The position numbers and the translations under genes were made by a program. Positions 25,142 to 32,914 of a DNA stretch of 34,703 nt are shown here, one piece after another. Source of the stretch: an uncultured Acidobacteriota bacterium (GTDB taxonomy: Bacteria; Acidobacteriota; Terriglobia; UBA7540); the NCBI GenBank assembly GCA_937900045.1, contig CALCEB010000039.1:1-34703 (forward strand), written 5' to 3'. Position 1 is the stretch's first letter, and the number at the start of each line of letters is the position of its first letter. The notes below the pieces were generated by a model that worked only from the letters and a program-made list of their open reading frames with translations, made no database searches and was not told the DNA's origin.

Positions 25142-25720
25142 ATGTGCGTACACACTATGGGAAAGAACCCCAATCAAAATCCAGGAGAGTTCTTGTCCAG
25201 CGACATGACCTTGATTCGCGGGGTGATGGCGGGAGACGAAACGGCGCTAGCCAGCCTATACGACCGTTATTCGGGAGTAGTCTATTCAGTTGCCAAGCGT
25301 ATTCTTGACGATCAGGGCGCAGCCGAAGAAGTGCTGCAGGACATTTTCTACCAACTATGGCGCACCGCTTCCAATTTCGACGAATCGAGAGGCGGGCTGG
25401 CGGGCTGGCTGCTGGTAAGCGCCCGGAACCGTGCTATCGACCGCTTACGCCGCCGCAAGCCGTCGGAGGGCATTGACGACGACAAGCCCGTGGCTGTGAA
25501 ATCAAGCTTGGAATCGGAGATTGCCCAAGGCGAGCTGATGGGAAAAGTGAAGGGGGCGCTGCAAGGATTGCCGGAAACACAACGGGCAACCCTGGAGCTT
25601 GCGTATTTTGAGGGCCTCACCCACACCGAGATTGCCCAGCGGACGGGGGAACCCTTGGGCACTGTTAAGACGCGGCTCCGCTCGGCGCTGCAAACTCTGA
25701 GGCAGGCGTTGAATCCGTGA
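25142..25720 (+). CDS. ECF-family RNA polymerase sigma factor
   Basis: A sigma-70 ECF protein of up to 192 aa. Region 2 (ASLYDRYSGVVYSVAKRIL, then VLQDIFYQLWR) binds core polymerase and the -10 element; region 4 (LPETQRATLELAYFEGLTHT, then GTVKTRLRSALQTLR) carries the -35-binding helix-turn-helix. Resembles the SigK/RskA-paired group. Start unclear: the ATG at 25142 has no ribosome binding site, while a TTG at 25193 has AGGAGAG a few bases upstream and gives an N-terminus close to the family's. Its stop overlaps the anti-sigma start by 4 bp (GTGA), so the two are translationally coupled. Confidence 0.9.
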   Translation: MCVHTMGKNPNQNPGEFLSSDMTLIRGVMAGDETALASLYDRYSGVVYSVAKRILDDQGAAEEVLQDIFYQLWRTASNFDESRGGLAGWLLVSARNRAIDRLRRRKPSEGIDDDKPVAVKSSLESEIAQGELMGKVKGALQGLPETQRATLELAYFEGLTHTEIAQRTGEPLGTVKTRLRSALQTLRQALNP

Positions 25721-26538
25721 ACGGACATCCACAATTCGAAGAGGACTTTGACCTCTACGCGCTGGGCGCCCTGGAAGGCGAGGAGCGAACGGCGATGGAC
25801 TCCCACCTTAAGGGTTGCCCAGACTGCGCCGCCAGACTCGAAGAGGCGCGGGGACGGCTGGCCTTGCTGGCGCTTTCTGCGCCGACCAGCGCGCCATCAC
25901 CGGCAGCAAAACAGCGCCTGTTGCGCTCCCTGAAAGCCCCAGGGCGCAGGCTTGAAAACCCGCAAGGGTTTGAGTCACCAAGGCGGATGGGAATCTGGCG
26001 TTGGCTCACGCCCGTCTCGGCGTTTGCCGCTATCGTACTTGCGGCATTGAGCGTTTGGCTGGGGGTTCAAAATGGGCGGCTCAGCCAAGCGGTGAGGGAT
26101 GTAAGGTCCCAACAGCAGCGGCTCAAGGCGCAGGTTCGGCAAACCCAAGCTGAAAACGCCAGGGCAAGACTGGTGTTGGACGTTTTGACGTCTCCCTCAA
26201 CCGTTAAGGTGGATTTGGTGGCGGCGGAGGCTCATCCTGTCCCCCAGGGCAAGGCTTTCTACAATCCAGACAAGGGTTTACTGTTCTACGCGGCTAATTT
26301 GCCCTCAGTGCCTGCTCATTGGACTTACCAATTGTGGCTGGTTCCTGCCAAGGGCAATCCGGTGAGCGCGGGAATCTTCAAACCGGATCGGGGTGGTAAT
26401 GGGTCTGTCCTGTTGCCGCCGCTGCCCACGGGTCTTACTGCCAAGGCCTTCGCCGTGACCATTGAGCCGGCGGGTGGCATGCAGCAGCCAACCGGCAAGA
26501 AGGTGCTGATCGGCGTCGTATCCGGGCAACCAGGCTAA
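25717..26538 (+). CDS. Membrane anti-sigma factor (zinc-type, RskA-like)
   Basis: A 273-aa anti-sigma factor. The N-terminal cytoplasmic domain has the ZAS motif HLKGCPDC (H30, C34, C37). One membrane helix (about residues 96-115, TPVSAFAAIVLAALSVWLGV) is followed by a short coiled coil (LSQAVRDVRSQQQRLKAQVR) and an extracytoplasmic RskA-type domain from about residue 160 with YQLWLVPAKGNPVSAGIF. It should hold the upstream ECF sigma factor inactive at the membrane until a signal releases it. The GTG start overlaps the sigma stop. Confidence 0.9.
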   Translation: MNGHPQFEEDFDLYALGALEGEERTAMDSHLKGCPDCAARLEEARGRLALLALSAPTSAPSPAAKQRLLRSLKAPGRRLENPQGFESPRRMGIWRWLTPVSAFAAIVLAALSVWLGVQNGRLSQAVRDVRSQQQRLKAQVRQTQAENARARLVLDVLTSPSTVKVDLVAAEAHPVPQGKAFYNPDKGLLFYAANLPSVPAHWTYQLWLVPAKGNPVSAGIFKPDRGGNGSVLLPPLPTGLTAKAFAVTIEPAGGMQQPTGKKVLIGVVSGQPG

Positions 26539-26690
26539 GACCACGCTCTTCCCGGCACCCGACCGCAGCTTGCTATCCATTCCTGCAGCCTTGTTGTCCG
26601 TTGGCCATCCAGGTCCATAAGCCTTCACTCAAGTCCCGGCACATAAGGAGTTAGACCGAACTTGGTTGTACGCTGACCACCTCTGGATAT

Positions 26691-26713
26691 GTAACTTATT
26701 ATCAATAAGTTAC
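26691..26713. promoter_or_regulatory. AT-rich palindrome GTAACTTATT-ATC-AATAAGTTAC
   Basis: A perfect 10-bp inverted repeat with a 3-nt centre. A second palindrome with related words (TAAGT/ACTTA) lies 22 bp further on. Candidate twin binding sites for a dimeric regulator; target gene unknown. Confidence 0.45.
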
Positions 26714-26735
26714 AGCCATGCTGCCCGCCGCCGTG

Positions 26736-26768
26736 CGTGTAAGTCTATATTTATAAATAACTTACACG
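26736..26768. promoter_or_regulatory. Second AT-rich inverted repeat CGTGTAAGT / ACTTACACG
   Basis: 9-bp arms around a 15-nt AT-rich loop (CTATATTTATAAATA). It contains the TAAGT/ACTTA words of the palindrome just upstream. It could be an operator, or a promoter region given the TATATTTATAAAT core. Confidence 0.45.
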
Positions 26769-27061
26769 GATACCTGGAGACTCGTTGTTGCGCTCAAAAA
26801 CCTCGATCCTTTGTTTTCATATACATTCTAGCTTCGTCCCTTCAATTTTGGGTTGTATCTACCCGACCGAGAACCGGCAGCGGCGGGGCTGATTCCCAGC
26901 CTACCGGATTGCAGCCTGCAATCCGTCTGGACACTTTCTGCGTATTGTCATTGAAGGCCCTGATGCAAAAGCCCTGATGCAATTTGGGGCGAAGCGCAAG
27001 GGTCGCCACAAACCGCGGATTGCAAGCTTGGACGCGGCATTCCAATTTGGGAGGAATTTCC

Positions 27062-27403
27062 ATGAAGAAAATTTATTCGGCCGCGGCTCTTGCGGCACTG
27101 CTCCTGGCGCTGGTCAGTATCCCGGCTTCCAGCAGAACAAAGACCATGACTTGGACCGGTTGGATCAGTGACAGCAGTTGCGGCGCCAAGGGCGCCAGCG
27201 CCGAACACAAAGCTTGCGCACTGACGTGCGTCCATCAAAAGGGCGCCAAATTCGTGTTCGTAAACGCGGATGACAAATCCGTCTACCCAATTGCCAACCA
27301 ACCTGAAGTGAAGGATAGCGACGTGGGCCAGGAAGTAAAGCTGACCGGAAAAATGCTGAAGAACAAGTCGATTGAAGTCACAAACATCGCGCCGGCCATG
27401 TGA
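27062..27403 (+). CDS. Small secreted protein of unknown function
   Basis: A 113-aa protein with a signal peptide (MKKIYSAAALAALLLALVSI, cut near PASS). The mature part starts MTWTGWISDSSCGAKGASAE and has four Cys, including CALTCV, then a beta-rich half (KFVFVNADDKSVYPIANQ, VGQEVKLTGKM). I associate this WISDSxCGAKG pattern with acidobacterial exported proteins; the second half resembles small OB-like folds. GGGAGGAA precedes the ATG. A hairpin follows the gene. Confidence 0.8.
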   Translation: MKKIYSAAALAALLLALVSIPASSRTKTMTWTGWISDSSCGAKGASAEHKACALTCVHQKGAKFVFVNADDKSVYPIANQPEVKDSDVGQEVKLTGKMLKNKSIEVTNIAPAM

Positions 27404-27425
27404 AATCACCTTTTCAAGCGGCTAG

Positions 27426-27462
27426 CCACGGTCAATCTGGTTTTGATTGACCGTGGGTTTGT
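27426..27462 (+). terminator. Strong hairpin after the small secreted protein gene
   Basis: CCACGGTCAATC (27426-27437) and GATTGACCGTGG (27445-27456) form a perfect 12-bp stem with a 7-nt loop 22 bp after the stop codon. Only a weak T stretch (GTTTGT) follows, so termination is likely but not certain. Confidence 0.6.
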
Positions 27463-27588
27463 CGCGCGCCTCAAGGCACACGGACAGGAAGGCGCTGTCC
27501 GTGGCTTTCCATCAGTAATCGCAGACCCCCAATCGCAGAGTTCGAAGAGCACCAACTCTGCTGCGCCTGCCCCATCTTCGTCATTCCC

Positions 27589-27632
27589 GGTAGTGGTACG
27601 TTTTCGTCGCTACAGCAAACTGACCCACTACC
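27589..27632. repeat. Short REPIN-like remnant
   Basis: GGTAGTGGTACG, then CGCTACAGCAAACTG and CCACTACC: only the outer ends of the element remain, 44 bp in total, consistent with internal deletion. Confidence 0.7.
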
Positions 27633-27764
27633 AGAATCCGCTTGGAGGCGCCATCATGCTTGTTTAGAATATGAATGTTGACTGACGATGATCCCAAACG
27701 CGAGCCCTGCCGGCCGGAATGGATTCCGGGGCCGGGCCTGCGATGGACCGGTGAGGACAAGAAA

Positions 27765-27935
27765 ATGAATTTCGAAGAAGCCGGCAAAGTTATTGATGTC
27801 GAACTCAAGAAGCTGGTCAATTATTTCGAAACCCAGATCAAGCCCTCAACGCGCCGCGACCTTGCCGAGGTGGTGCGAAGGGCCGCGAAGAATCTCTCCG
27901 ATCTGGCCGGAAAAATCGACAAGGCCAGTCCATAA
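27765..27935 (+). CDS. Small helical protein, unknown function
   Basis: A 56-aa, highly charged, helical protein starting MNFEEAGKVIDVELKKLVNY with a second helix RRDLAEVVRRAAKNLSDLA. No signal peptide or Cys. GAGGACAAGAAA precedes the ATG; a frame open from 27675 adds a Pro-rich stretch that looks non-coding. I have the impression of similar small proteins in acidobacteria but cannot name a family. It lies 47 bp before the RlpA-like gene on the same strand. Confidence 0.6.
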   Translation: MNFEEAGKVIDVELKKLVNYFETQIKPSTRRDLAEVVRRAAKNLSDLAGKIDKASP

Positions 27936-27982
27936 CCGTGGAGCGAAGTTGACGCCTGCACCCGGCGCCCTTGCGGTCAACG

Positions 27983-28756
27983 ATGAAAAAGGCCCGTGCC
28001 TCACTCCAGCGTTTCCTGCAGACAGCGAAAAGACCGCTCCGGGTGGGCCTGATTCTTGTCCTGCCACTATTCAGCGTTGACTGCATCCATCGTCATCACC
28101 GCGCCGCCCACATTCCAACTCAACCCCCGCCGCCGGTCCGGCATCCATCGCCCCAAAGGCCGGGTCAATACCCCCCGGCGCCGGGCGGCGCGGTCGAGCA
28201 GGGCCAGGAGGGCATCGCCTCCTGGTACGGACCCACGTTCAACGGAAAGGAGACTTCGAACGGCGAGATTTATAACATGTACGGCTTCACCGCCGCCCAT
28301 CGGACACTTCCCTTTGGCACGATGGTGCGAGTCTATAACCTGGAGAACGGGGCGTCCGTCGATGTGCGGATTAACGATCGAGGGCCTTTTGTGGAGGGCC
28401 GAATCATTGACCTTTCTTACTCCGCGGCGCAAGCCATCGGGATGCTGGGCCCCGGCACGACACTGGTGCGGCTGCAAATCCTGAACCCCGCCATCGTCAG
28501 CGGGCCGAGCGCCACGCCGGGCATCTTTGCCGTCCAGGTGGGGGCCTTCAAGGATCCGGCGAATGCGGAGCGGTTGAGAGCCATGATCGCGCCGCGATTC
28601 TCTCCGGTCACGATCCAGAGTTACAACGGCGGCGCCGGTATATTCTATCGCGTCCGTGTTGGCCAGGTCGGGTCCGAGGATGCAGCCTTCACACTGGCTG
28701 CGCAACTCCAGGGAGCCAACCTTGCTGCGGTTACTTTTGTGGTCAGGTTGAATTGA
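27983..28756 (+). CDS. RlpA-like septal ring protein with SPOR domain
   Basis: A 257-aa envelope protein. Residues 20-34 are hydrophobic (RVGLILVLPLFSVDC); a Pro-rich linker (PPPPVRHPSPQRPGQYPPAP) leads to a double-psi beta-barrel (GIASWYGPTFNGKETSNGE to about residue 170) with AHRTLPFGT and INDRGPFVEGRIIDLS, the residues of RlpA lytic transglycosylases, then a SPOR domain (IFAVQVGAFKDPANAERL to the end) that binds denuded septal glycan. C34 could be lipidated, but Asp precedes it, unlike a normal lipobox. The ATG at 27983 lacks a strong ribosome binding site. Likely cleaves naked peptidoglycan strands at the division site. Confidence 0.85.
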   Translation: MKKARASLQRFLQTAKRPLRVGLILVLPLFSVDCIHRHHRAAHIPTQPPPPVRHPSPQRPGQYPPAPGGAVEQGQEGIASWYGPTFNGKETSNGEIYNMYGFTAAHRTLPFGTMVRVYNLENGASVDVRINDRGPFVEGRIIDLSYSAAQAIGMLGPGTTLVRLQILNPAIVSGPSATPGIFAVQVGAFKDPANAERLRAMIAPRFSPVTIQSYNGGAGIFYRVRVGQVGSEDAAFTLAAQLQGANLAAVTFVVRLN

Positions 28757-28896
28757 GCTACTGCGAAGTCCGGCCACGAACCCCAAGCCAAACTTTTTAC
28801 GATCATCCCTTCGAGGACGGCCAGGGCGCGGTTCAAACAGTACCCGAAAGGCCTTCGAGCAAGACTTCGAGAACTATCCGGGATAGAGTGAAACAC

Positions 28897-29241
28897 ATGG
28901 AGAACTGTATTTTCTGCAAGATTGCGGAAGGAAAAACACCTGCGAAAATCGTCTATCAAGATGAGCAGGCCGTCGCCTTCGAGGATATTCACCCCCAGGC
29001 GCCGGTGCACCTGCTGGTGATCCCCCGCCAGCACTTGGCCTCGCTCAATGAGGCCACGCCACAAGATGAAGCTCTGCTCGGCCACCTGCACCTGATCGCG
29101 GCCCGCCTGGCGAGCGAAAGGGGAATTGCAACCAAGGGCTACCGCATCGTCATCAACAACGGTAGCTGGGCGGGACAGACGGTGTTTCACCTTCACGTCC
29201 ATGTGATGGGCGGCCGCGTGTTTCACTGGCCGCCGGGATAA
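28897..29241 (+). CDS. HIT family nucleotide-binding hydrolase (HINT-like)
   Basis: A 114-aa histidine-triad protein: CIFCKI at residues 4-9 (zinc-type CxxC of the HINT/PKCI group), VAFEDIHPQAPVHLLVIPR, and the triad HLHVHVMGG with H98, H100 and H102. It hydrolyses nucleotide phosphoramidates or similar adenylates. The ATG at 28897 gives the standard N-terminus; a GTG nine bases upstream is also possible. The frame is open to 28753 without homology. Length is typical. Confidence 0.92.
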   Translation: MENCIFCKIAEGKTPAKIVYQDEQAVAFEDIHPQAPVHLLVIPRQHLASLNEATPQDEALLGHLHLIAARLASERGIATKGYRIVINNGSWAGQTVFHLHVHVMGGRVFHWPPG

Positions 29242-29490
29242 GTGTTCGCCTGCCTTTTAGCGCCGGTCTGCGGCCCGCGTCTTTCGCGGTCCTCGCTCAT
29301 TGAGAAGCTACAAGCCAAGTCTAGGCCGAGCCGCCGCGATGCGCCTCTGGTGGGCGCACGTAATAGAAGAATTTTTAGGAAGATTCCTCTTGACAAGGAC
29401 TCAAGACGGTGAATATCCTGTCGGCATTCCCAGAGTAGTCAACGGAAAATAATCGGGCAGTCAACGTAACCTGAACCTTAAGGGGGAATT

Positions 29491-32010
29491 ATGAGACGCC
29501 TTTCCTGGTTAGCTCTTGCGGGGGGGGGGGTAACTCTTTTTGCCGTTGCTTTGGCTTTTCATCACATCGCCCGAGTCCACGCGCAGTCCTCGCCGGGTGC
29601 TCCATCCTCGCCGGTTGCCGTGCCATGCTGCAAGGGTGAAGCGCCCCGCGAGATTGACTTTCCCTACTACGATCTGCTCGACGGCTTCCAATCCACGCTC
29701 ATGCTGGTGAGCGATTCTCCAAAGCCCATTGATCTCACCATCGCCGTGAAGAGCTTGGCGGGCCAGATGCTCACGACCTCGCAAACGATCGGGCCAAGCC
29801 AAAAGCTCTCCTTCGATCTCAGCGCCCTGGTCTCGAAGCTCGGCGCCGACCCCGCTGGGCCGTTTGGGGAGGGCAGTGTCTCCGTCTTCTTCACGGGCAC
29901 GATTATGCCTGTCGTCGGCCAGATCAGCATTCGCAACCCACAATTGAGCTTGGCGCACGAATCTGTAATGGTGGAAAATGATCCGGGCCGCAGTGATATT
30001 CCTGCCGTGCTCAACGGTGCCTGGTGGGGACTGGGCGGCGGGCGGACCGGACGGGTGATGGTCTCAAACACCAGTGGCCAGGCGCAGGCGGCTGATGTGT
30101 TTCTGGACTTTCAGGGCCAGCGCCACACCAGCCAGCCGCTTTTCTTCCAGCCCTATGAGACAAAAGTCCTCGATATCGTCCAATTGCTCACGGCGCTGGG
30201 GGCGGACCCGTCACAGGCCGCAGACGGCGGCATCACCATCATCCAGCGTGGGCCGCATCCCGCTTTGATTGCCAACGGCCGGATCGTGGATCCCGCCACC
30301 GGCTTTTCCACCACCATTGACTTTCCGCTAACGGAAAACGAAATTGCCAGCTCCCTGCACGCCGACGGCTTGCCGGTGGGCGAGCCCAGCACGGATTCGC
30401 CATTCGCGGGCGCGGGATCGTTTGTCCCGCACGTCGTGGTGCGCAACTTGTTGAGCACACCGCAATCCGTCACGGTCACCCTGGAATATCCGCAGGCGCC
30501 TTCGCCGGATTCTGCAACGTCCACCCCCGCCGGCAACCAGACGGCGACGCCATCCGGCGCCGCTGGCAACTCGAAGAAGGTGGTCATTCCGCCCCCCGCT
30601 CTGCCCGGCGATAGCGCCCACCACCCGGAGTGGGGCGCGGGCGTGGGAACAACCACCCAAACCTTCCCTCTCGCTCCCACGCTGGTTCTCGGGTATAGCA
30701 CCGAGGATATTTCGCTTGCCGCGGTCATCGCGCAATTGCCGCTGCCCTTGCCTTTTGTCTCTGTCCGCATCCAATATAGCGGGGCGGCGGGGAGCATGGA
30801 GGCCGAGGTATCGAGCGTCGAGGCGAAAGGCAGCTTGGTGGTGGACGCGCTGGCGCAGAACGAGGGCAACACCTGGGCCGGTTCGGGGGCAAACCCGTGG
30901 CATCTGGACTCGAATACCGAGTCCATTCTATTTTTGACGGACATGAGCGATAAGCCCGCTCCTATCGGCTTCAGCATCACGGCTAATGGCGTACACTATT
31001 ACCTCACCGACCTCACCCTTCAACCGCACGAAACGCGGATGATTGATTTGCGGAAGCTACGCGACGCGCAGATTCCGGATTTCAAGGGCAACAAGATTCC
31101 GGCGGGCGCGACGGATGGCAGTGTCGATTGGATTCGCTTGGCCAATGTTGCGGTCTCGGGACGCTTGATGGTGATCAACCGCCAGGCGGGGATGACTTCC
31201 AGCTTCGACTGCACTAACTGCTGCTGCCCGGGGCAGCTTACTACGATGAGCGCCCAGCCCGACATAGTCGATGCGGTCCTGATGTCCCAGTTCAACGAAA
31301 TTGGGATGGGAGGCTTTACGGACTGCGACAACAACGTCACCTACTACAATGAAACGGACGCTTCCACCTGGGCGTCCAATGATACCTCGGTCTGCGGCAT
31401 TGCCGGGCCAGGAACCATCGATGCCAACGCGGCGGGAACGTGTACCATCTCGGCTTCGTTTGAGTCGCCCGGTTGGACCTGGGACGGCGGAGAATGCTTC
31501 CACGGGTTCCCCATCAAGCAAATTGGGTACTCTAACGACACCGTGCAGAAGCCGACCAGCCTTTCAATCGTCAGTGGCACCTCCTCGACCACCTTAGAAT
31601 CCTCTTGCACGACGGGCGGCCTTGCAGGATGCGGTGTCACCCGGACCTTTAAGTATCAGGTTAACGACCAAAACGGGCAGCCGATTAAAGTCGCTAACAT
31701 GCCATTCGGAGACGTGATCTGCAACACTTCAACAAACCAGCTAAATCTGCAGAGCTATACCACAACGTGCGGCGGCACGACCGGGAAGTGTTGGGGTACC
31801 GCCGGCCCATGTAACCAGTTTACCGACGCGAGCGGCCAGTTTTCCGAGAAGATCCCGGTATGCGCGCCCGCGTGTAAGCCGTCCGGCACTTGCACCACTG
31901 CGGGCCAGACTGTCGCAAACCAGACATGGACAGTGGCCGGAAGCAAGCTGGGCTCCGACGTCAAGAGCATCTCCTACCAGTGCAACAAAATATTGGTGGA
32001 CGGAAACTGA
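29491..32010 (+). CDS. Large secreted modular protein with G11 tract in its signal peptide
   Basis: An 839-aa exported protein (signal peptide MRRLSWLALAGGGVTLFAVA, cut near VHAQ). Residues about 55-560 look like four related beta-rich modules, each with a hydrophobic V/L-N-S opening strand, a LxPxxTxxIDL segment (SQKLSFDLSALVSKL, YETKVLDIVQLL, HETRMIDLRKL) and an ending GxxxxxGxI strand. A Cys cluster DCTNCCCPGQ follows near 573-582, then an Ig-like stretch (TWASNDTSVCGIAGPGTIDA). Residues 429-688 recur in the truncated copy at 32.9 kb; residues 689-839 are unique and Cys-rich. Eleven consecutive G (29520-29530) encode AGGGV: loss of one G gives TAA at once. AGGGGG precedes the ATG. The partner gene starts 7 bp after the stop. 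No family recognised; probably surface-exposed. Confidence 0.75.
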   Translation: MRRLSWLALAGGGVTLFAVALAFHHIARVHAQSSPGAPSSPVAVPCCKGEAPREIDFPYYDLLDGFQSTLMLVSDSPKPIDLTIAVKSLAGQMLTTSQTIGPSQKLSFDLSALVSKLGADPAGPFGEGSVSVFFTGTIMPVVGQISIRNPQLSLAHESVMVENDPGRSDIPAVLNGAWWGLGGGRTGRVMVSNTSGQAQAADVFLDFQGQRHTSQPLFFQPYETKVLDIVQLLTALGADPSQAADGGITIIQRGPHPALIANGRIVDPATGFSTTIDFPLTENEIASSLHADGLPVGEPSTDSPFAGAGSFVPHVVVRNLLSTPQSVTVTLEYPQAPSPDSATSTPAGNQTATPSGAAGNSKKVVIPPPALPGDSAHHPEWGAGVGTTTQTFPLAPTLVLGYSTEDISLAAVIAQLPLPLPFVSVRIQYSGAAGSMEAEVSSVEAKGSLVVDALAQNEGNTWAGSGANPWHLDSNTESILFLTDMSDKPAPIGFSITANGVHYYLTDLTLQPHETRMIDLRKLRDAQIPDFKGNKIPAGATDGSVDWIRLANVAVSGRLMVINRQAGMTSSFDCTNCCCPGQLTTMSAQPDIVDAVLMSQFNEIGMGGFTDCDNNVTYYNETDASTWASNDTSVCGIAGPGTIDANAAGTCTISASFESPGWTWDGGECFHGFPIKQIGYSNDTVQKPTSLSIVSGTSSTTLESSCTTGGLAGCGVTRTFKYQVNDQNGQPIKVANMPFGDVICNTSTNQLNLQSYTTTCGGTTGKCWGTAGPCNQFTDASGQFSEKIPVCAPACKPSGTCTTAGQTVANQTWTVAGSKLGSDVKSISYQCNKILVDGN
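29520..29530 (+). repeat. Homopolymer G11 inside the signal-peptide codons
   Basis: Eleven consecutive G, 30 nt after the start codon of the 839-aa gene. With ten G the next codon is TAA; with twelve G the frame ends at a TGA about 45 codons later. This is the layout of a slipped-strand phase-variable switch. It may also be a sequencing length error. Confidence 0.7.
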
Positions 32011-32017
32011 GGCGACC

Positions 32018-32743
32018 ATGCACACAAGACTGCTGCTGGCACTATTATTTTTCGTATCGCGGAATGCCTCGGCCTACGTGGGGACAACCAAATTGGAGGC
32101 AAAGCTGGACGTCCGCGTGAGCGAATATAGCCTCTCGGCGAGCGGCCTCGCTGATGCGCTGACCAGGGTCGCCAATCAGTTCCGGCTTCCGATGGGCATC
32201 GAGTGGGTTAGAAATGAGACAGCGCTCCGGAACCTGAATCTGGCATGGAAACAGGATACGGTCAGGGCCATTCTGAGCTCGGTCACGAGAGCCTACCCTG
32301 GCTACGCATTCCGAATCGAGCGGGGGGTGGTCCACGTATTCAGGCGTGACCTCGTGAACGAAAAGCAAAACTTCCTAAACCTGAAGGTTCCTGAGTCTTT
32401 CGAAGCGCGCGACGAGTCAGGCGGATTCGCCAACCAACAGCTCCTGTACGTTGTGCAAAATATGGTCACGCCACGCAGCCTACCTCCCGGCGCAGGGGTG
32501 GGAGGTGACTACGCTACAGGAATGGAGGAGAAACCCCTCACATTACAGTTGGGTGGCGTTACGGTGCGAGAGGCCCTGGAAATCCTTGTGGAGGCCTCAG
32601 AACATAAGGTTTGGGTCGTGACGTTCTCGGACGGTTCAACGTTGACGTCAACCGGCTTCCTCCGAACCGAGACGCTTTGGCACCCTACACCATTCCCCGA
32701 TCGAGACCAGCCGATGTGGGACTTTCTTGCATGGGGGCAGTAA
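32018..32743 (+). CDS. Secreted STN-like partner protein (copy 1)
   Basis: A 241-aa exported protein (signal peptide MHTRLLLALLFFVSRNASA). Residues 33-110 (SEYSLSASGLADALTRVANQ, then LNLAWKQDTVRAILSSV, then YAFRIERGVVHVFRRD) resemble the secretin/TonB short N-terminal (STN) fold, a small periplasmic signalling or docking domain. The second half repeats a similar pattern (LTLQLGGVTVREALEILVEA, then VWVVTFSDGSTL). GAGGCGACC precedes the ATG, which lies 7 bp after the stop of the 839-aa gene, so the two are co-expressed. A distant homologue follows the second backbone fragment. A terminator lies 60 bp downstream. No family name assigned. Confidence 0.7.
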   Translation: MHTRLLLALLFFVSRNASAYVGTTKLEAKLDVRVSEYSLSASGLADALTRVANQFRLPMGIEWVRNETALRNLNLAWKQDTVRAILSSVTRAYPGYAFRIERGVVHVFRRDLVNEKQNFLNLKVPESFEARDESGGFANQQLLYVVQNMVTPRSLPPGAGVGGDYATGMEEKPLTLQLGGVTVREALEILVEASEHKVWVVTFSDGSTLTSTGFLRTETLWHPTPFPDRDQPMWDFLAWGQ

Positions 32744-32802
32744 CCGCACCGGACGGACACCCCCGCTCCTCAATCACACCGCTGATACCGGGGAGGGGGA
32801 GC

Positions 32803-32838
32803 GCGGACTTCCGTTTTCCAGGAAGTCTGCGGTTTTTT
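32803..32838 (+). terminator. Rho-independent terminator after partner gene 1
   Basis: GCGGACTTCC (32803-32812) pairs with GGAAGTCTGC (32821-32830), one G-T pair, followed by GGTTTTTT. It closes the first backbone-partner unit. Confidence 0.85.
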
Positions 32839-32859
32839 CCCCGGTTCCCAAACAAAACC

Positions 32860-32888
32860 CGCAGAGTTTGAGATGCGCAAACTCTGCG
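32860..32888. repeat. Inverted repeat CGCAGAGTTTG / CAAACTCTGCG
   Basis: An 11-bp perfect inverted repeat with a 7-nt loop, directly before the point where homology to the 839-aa gene begins (32896). A related GCAGAGTT / AACTCTGC pair occurs near 27.55 kb, so this may be a dispersed element at the duplication edge. Confidence 0.65.
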
Positions 32889-32914
32889 CTACCGGCTATT
32901 TTTGACGGACATGA

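Larger units (their letters stand above)
26539..27061. other. 520-bp intergenic region with two AT-rich palindromes
   Basis: Apart from the inverted repeats at 26691-26713 and 26736-26768 I see no gene or RNA. A short direct repeat (GCCCTGATGCAAAAGCCCTG) lies near 26957. Confidence 0.5.
27404..27764. other. Gap with hairpins and a REPIN remnant
   Basis: Contains the hairpin at 27426-27456, a GCAGAGTT / AACTCTGC inverted repeat (27535-27542 and 27554-27561) and a REPIN remnant at 27589-27632. No gene is seen. Confidence 0.6.
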
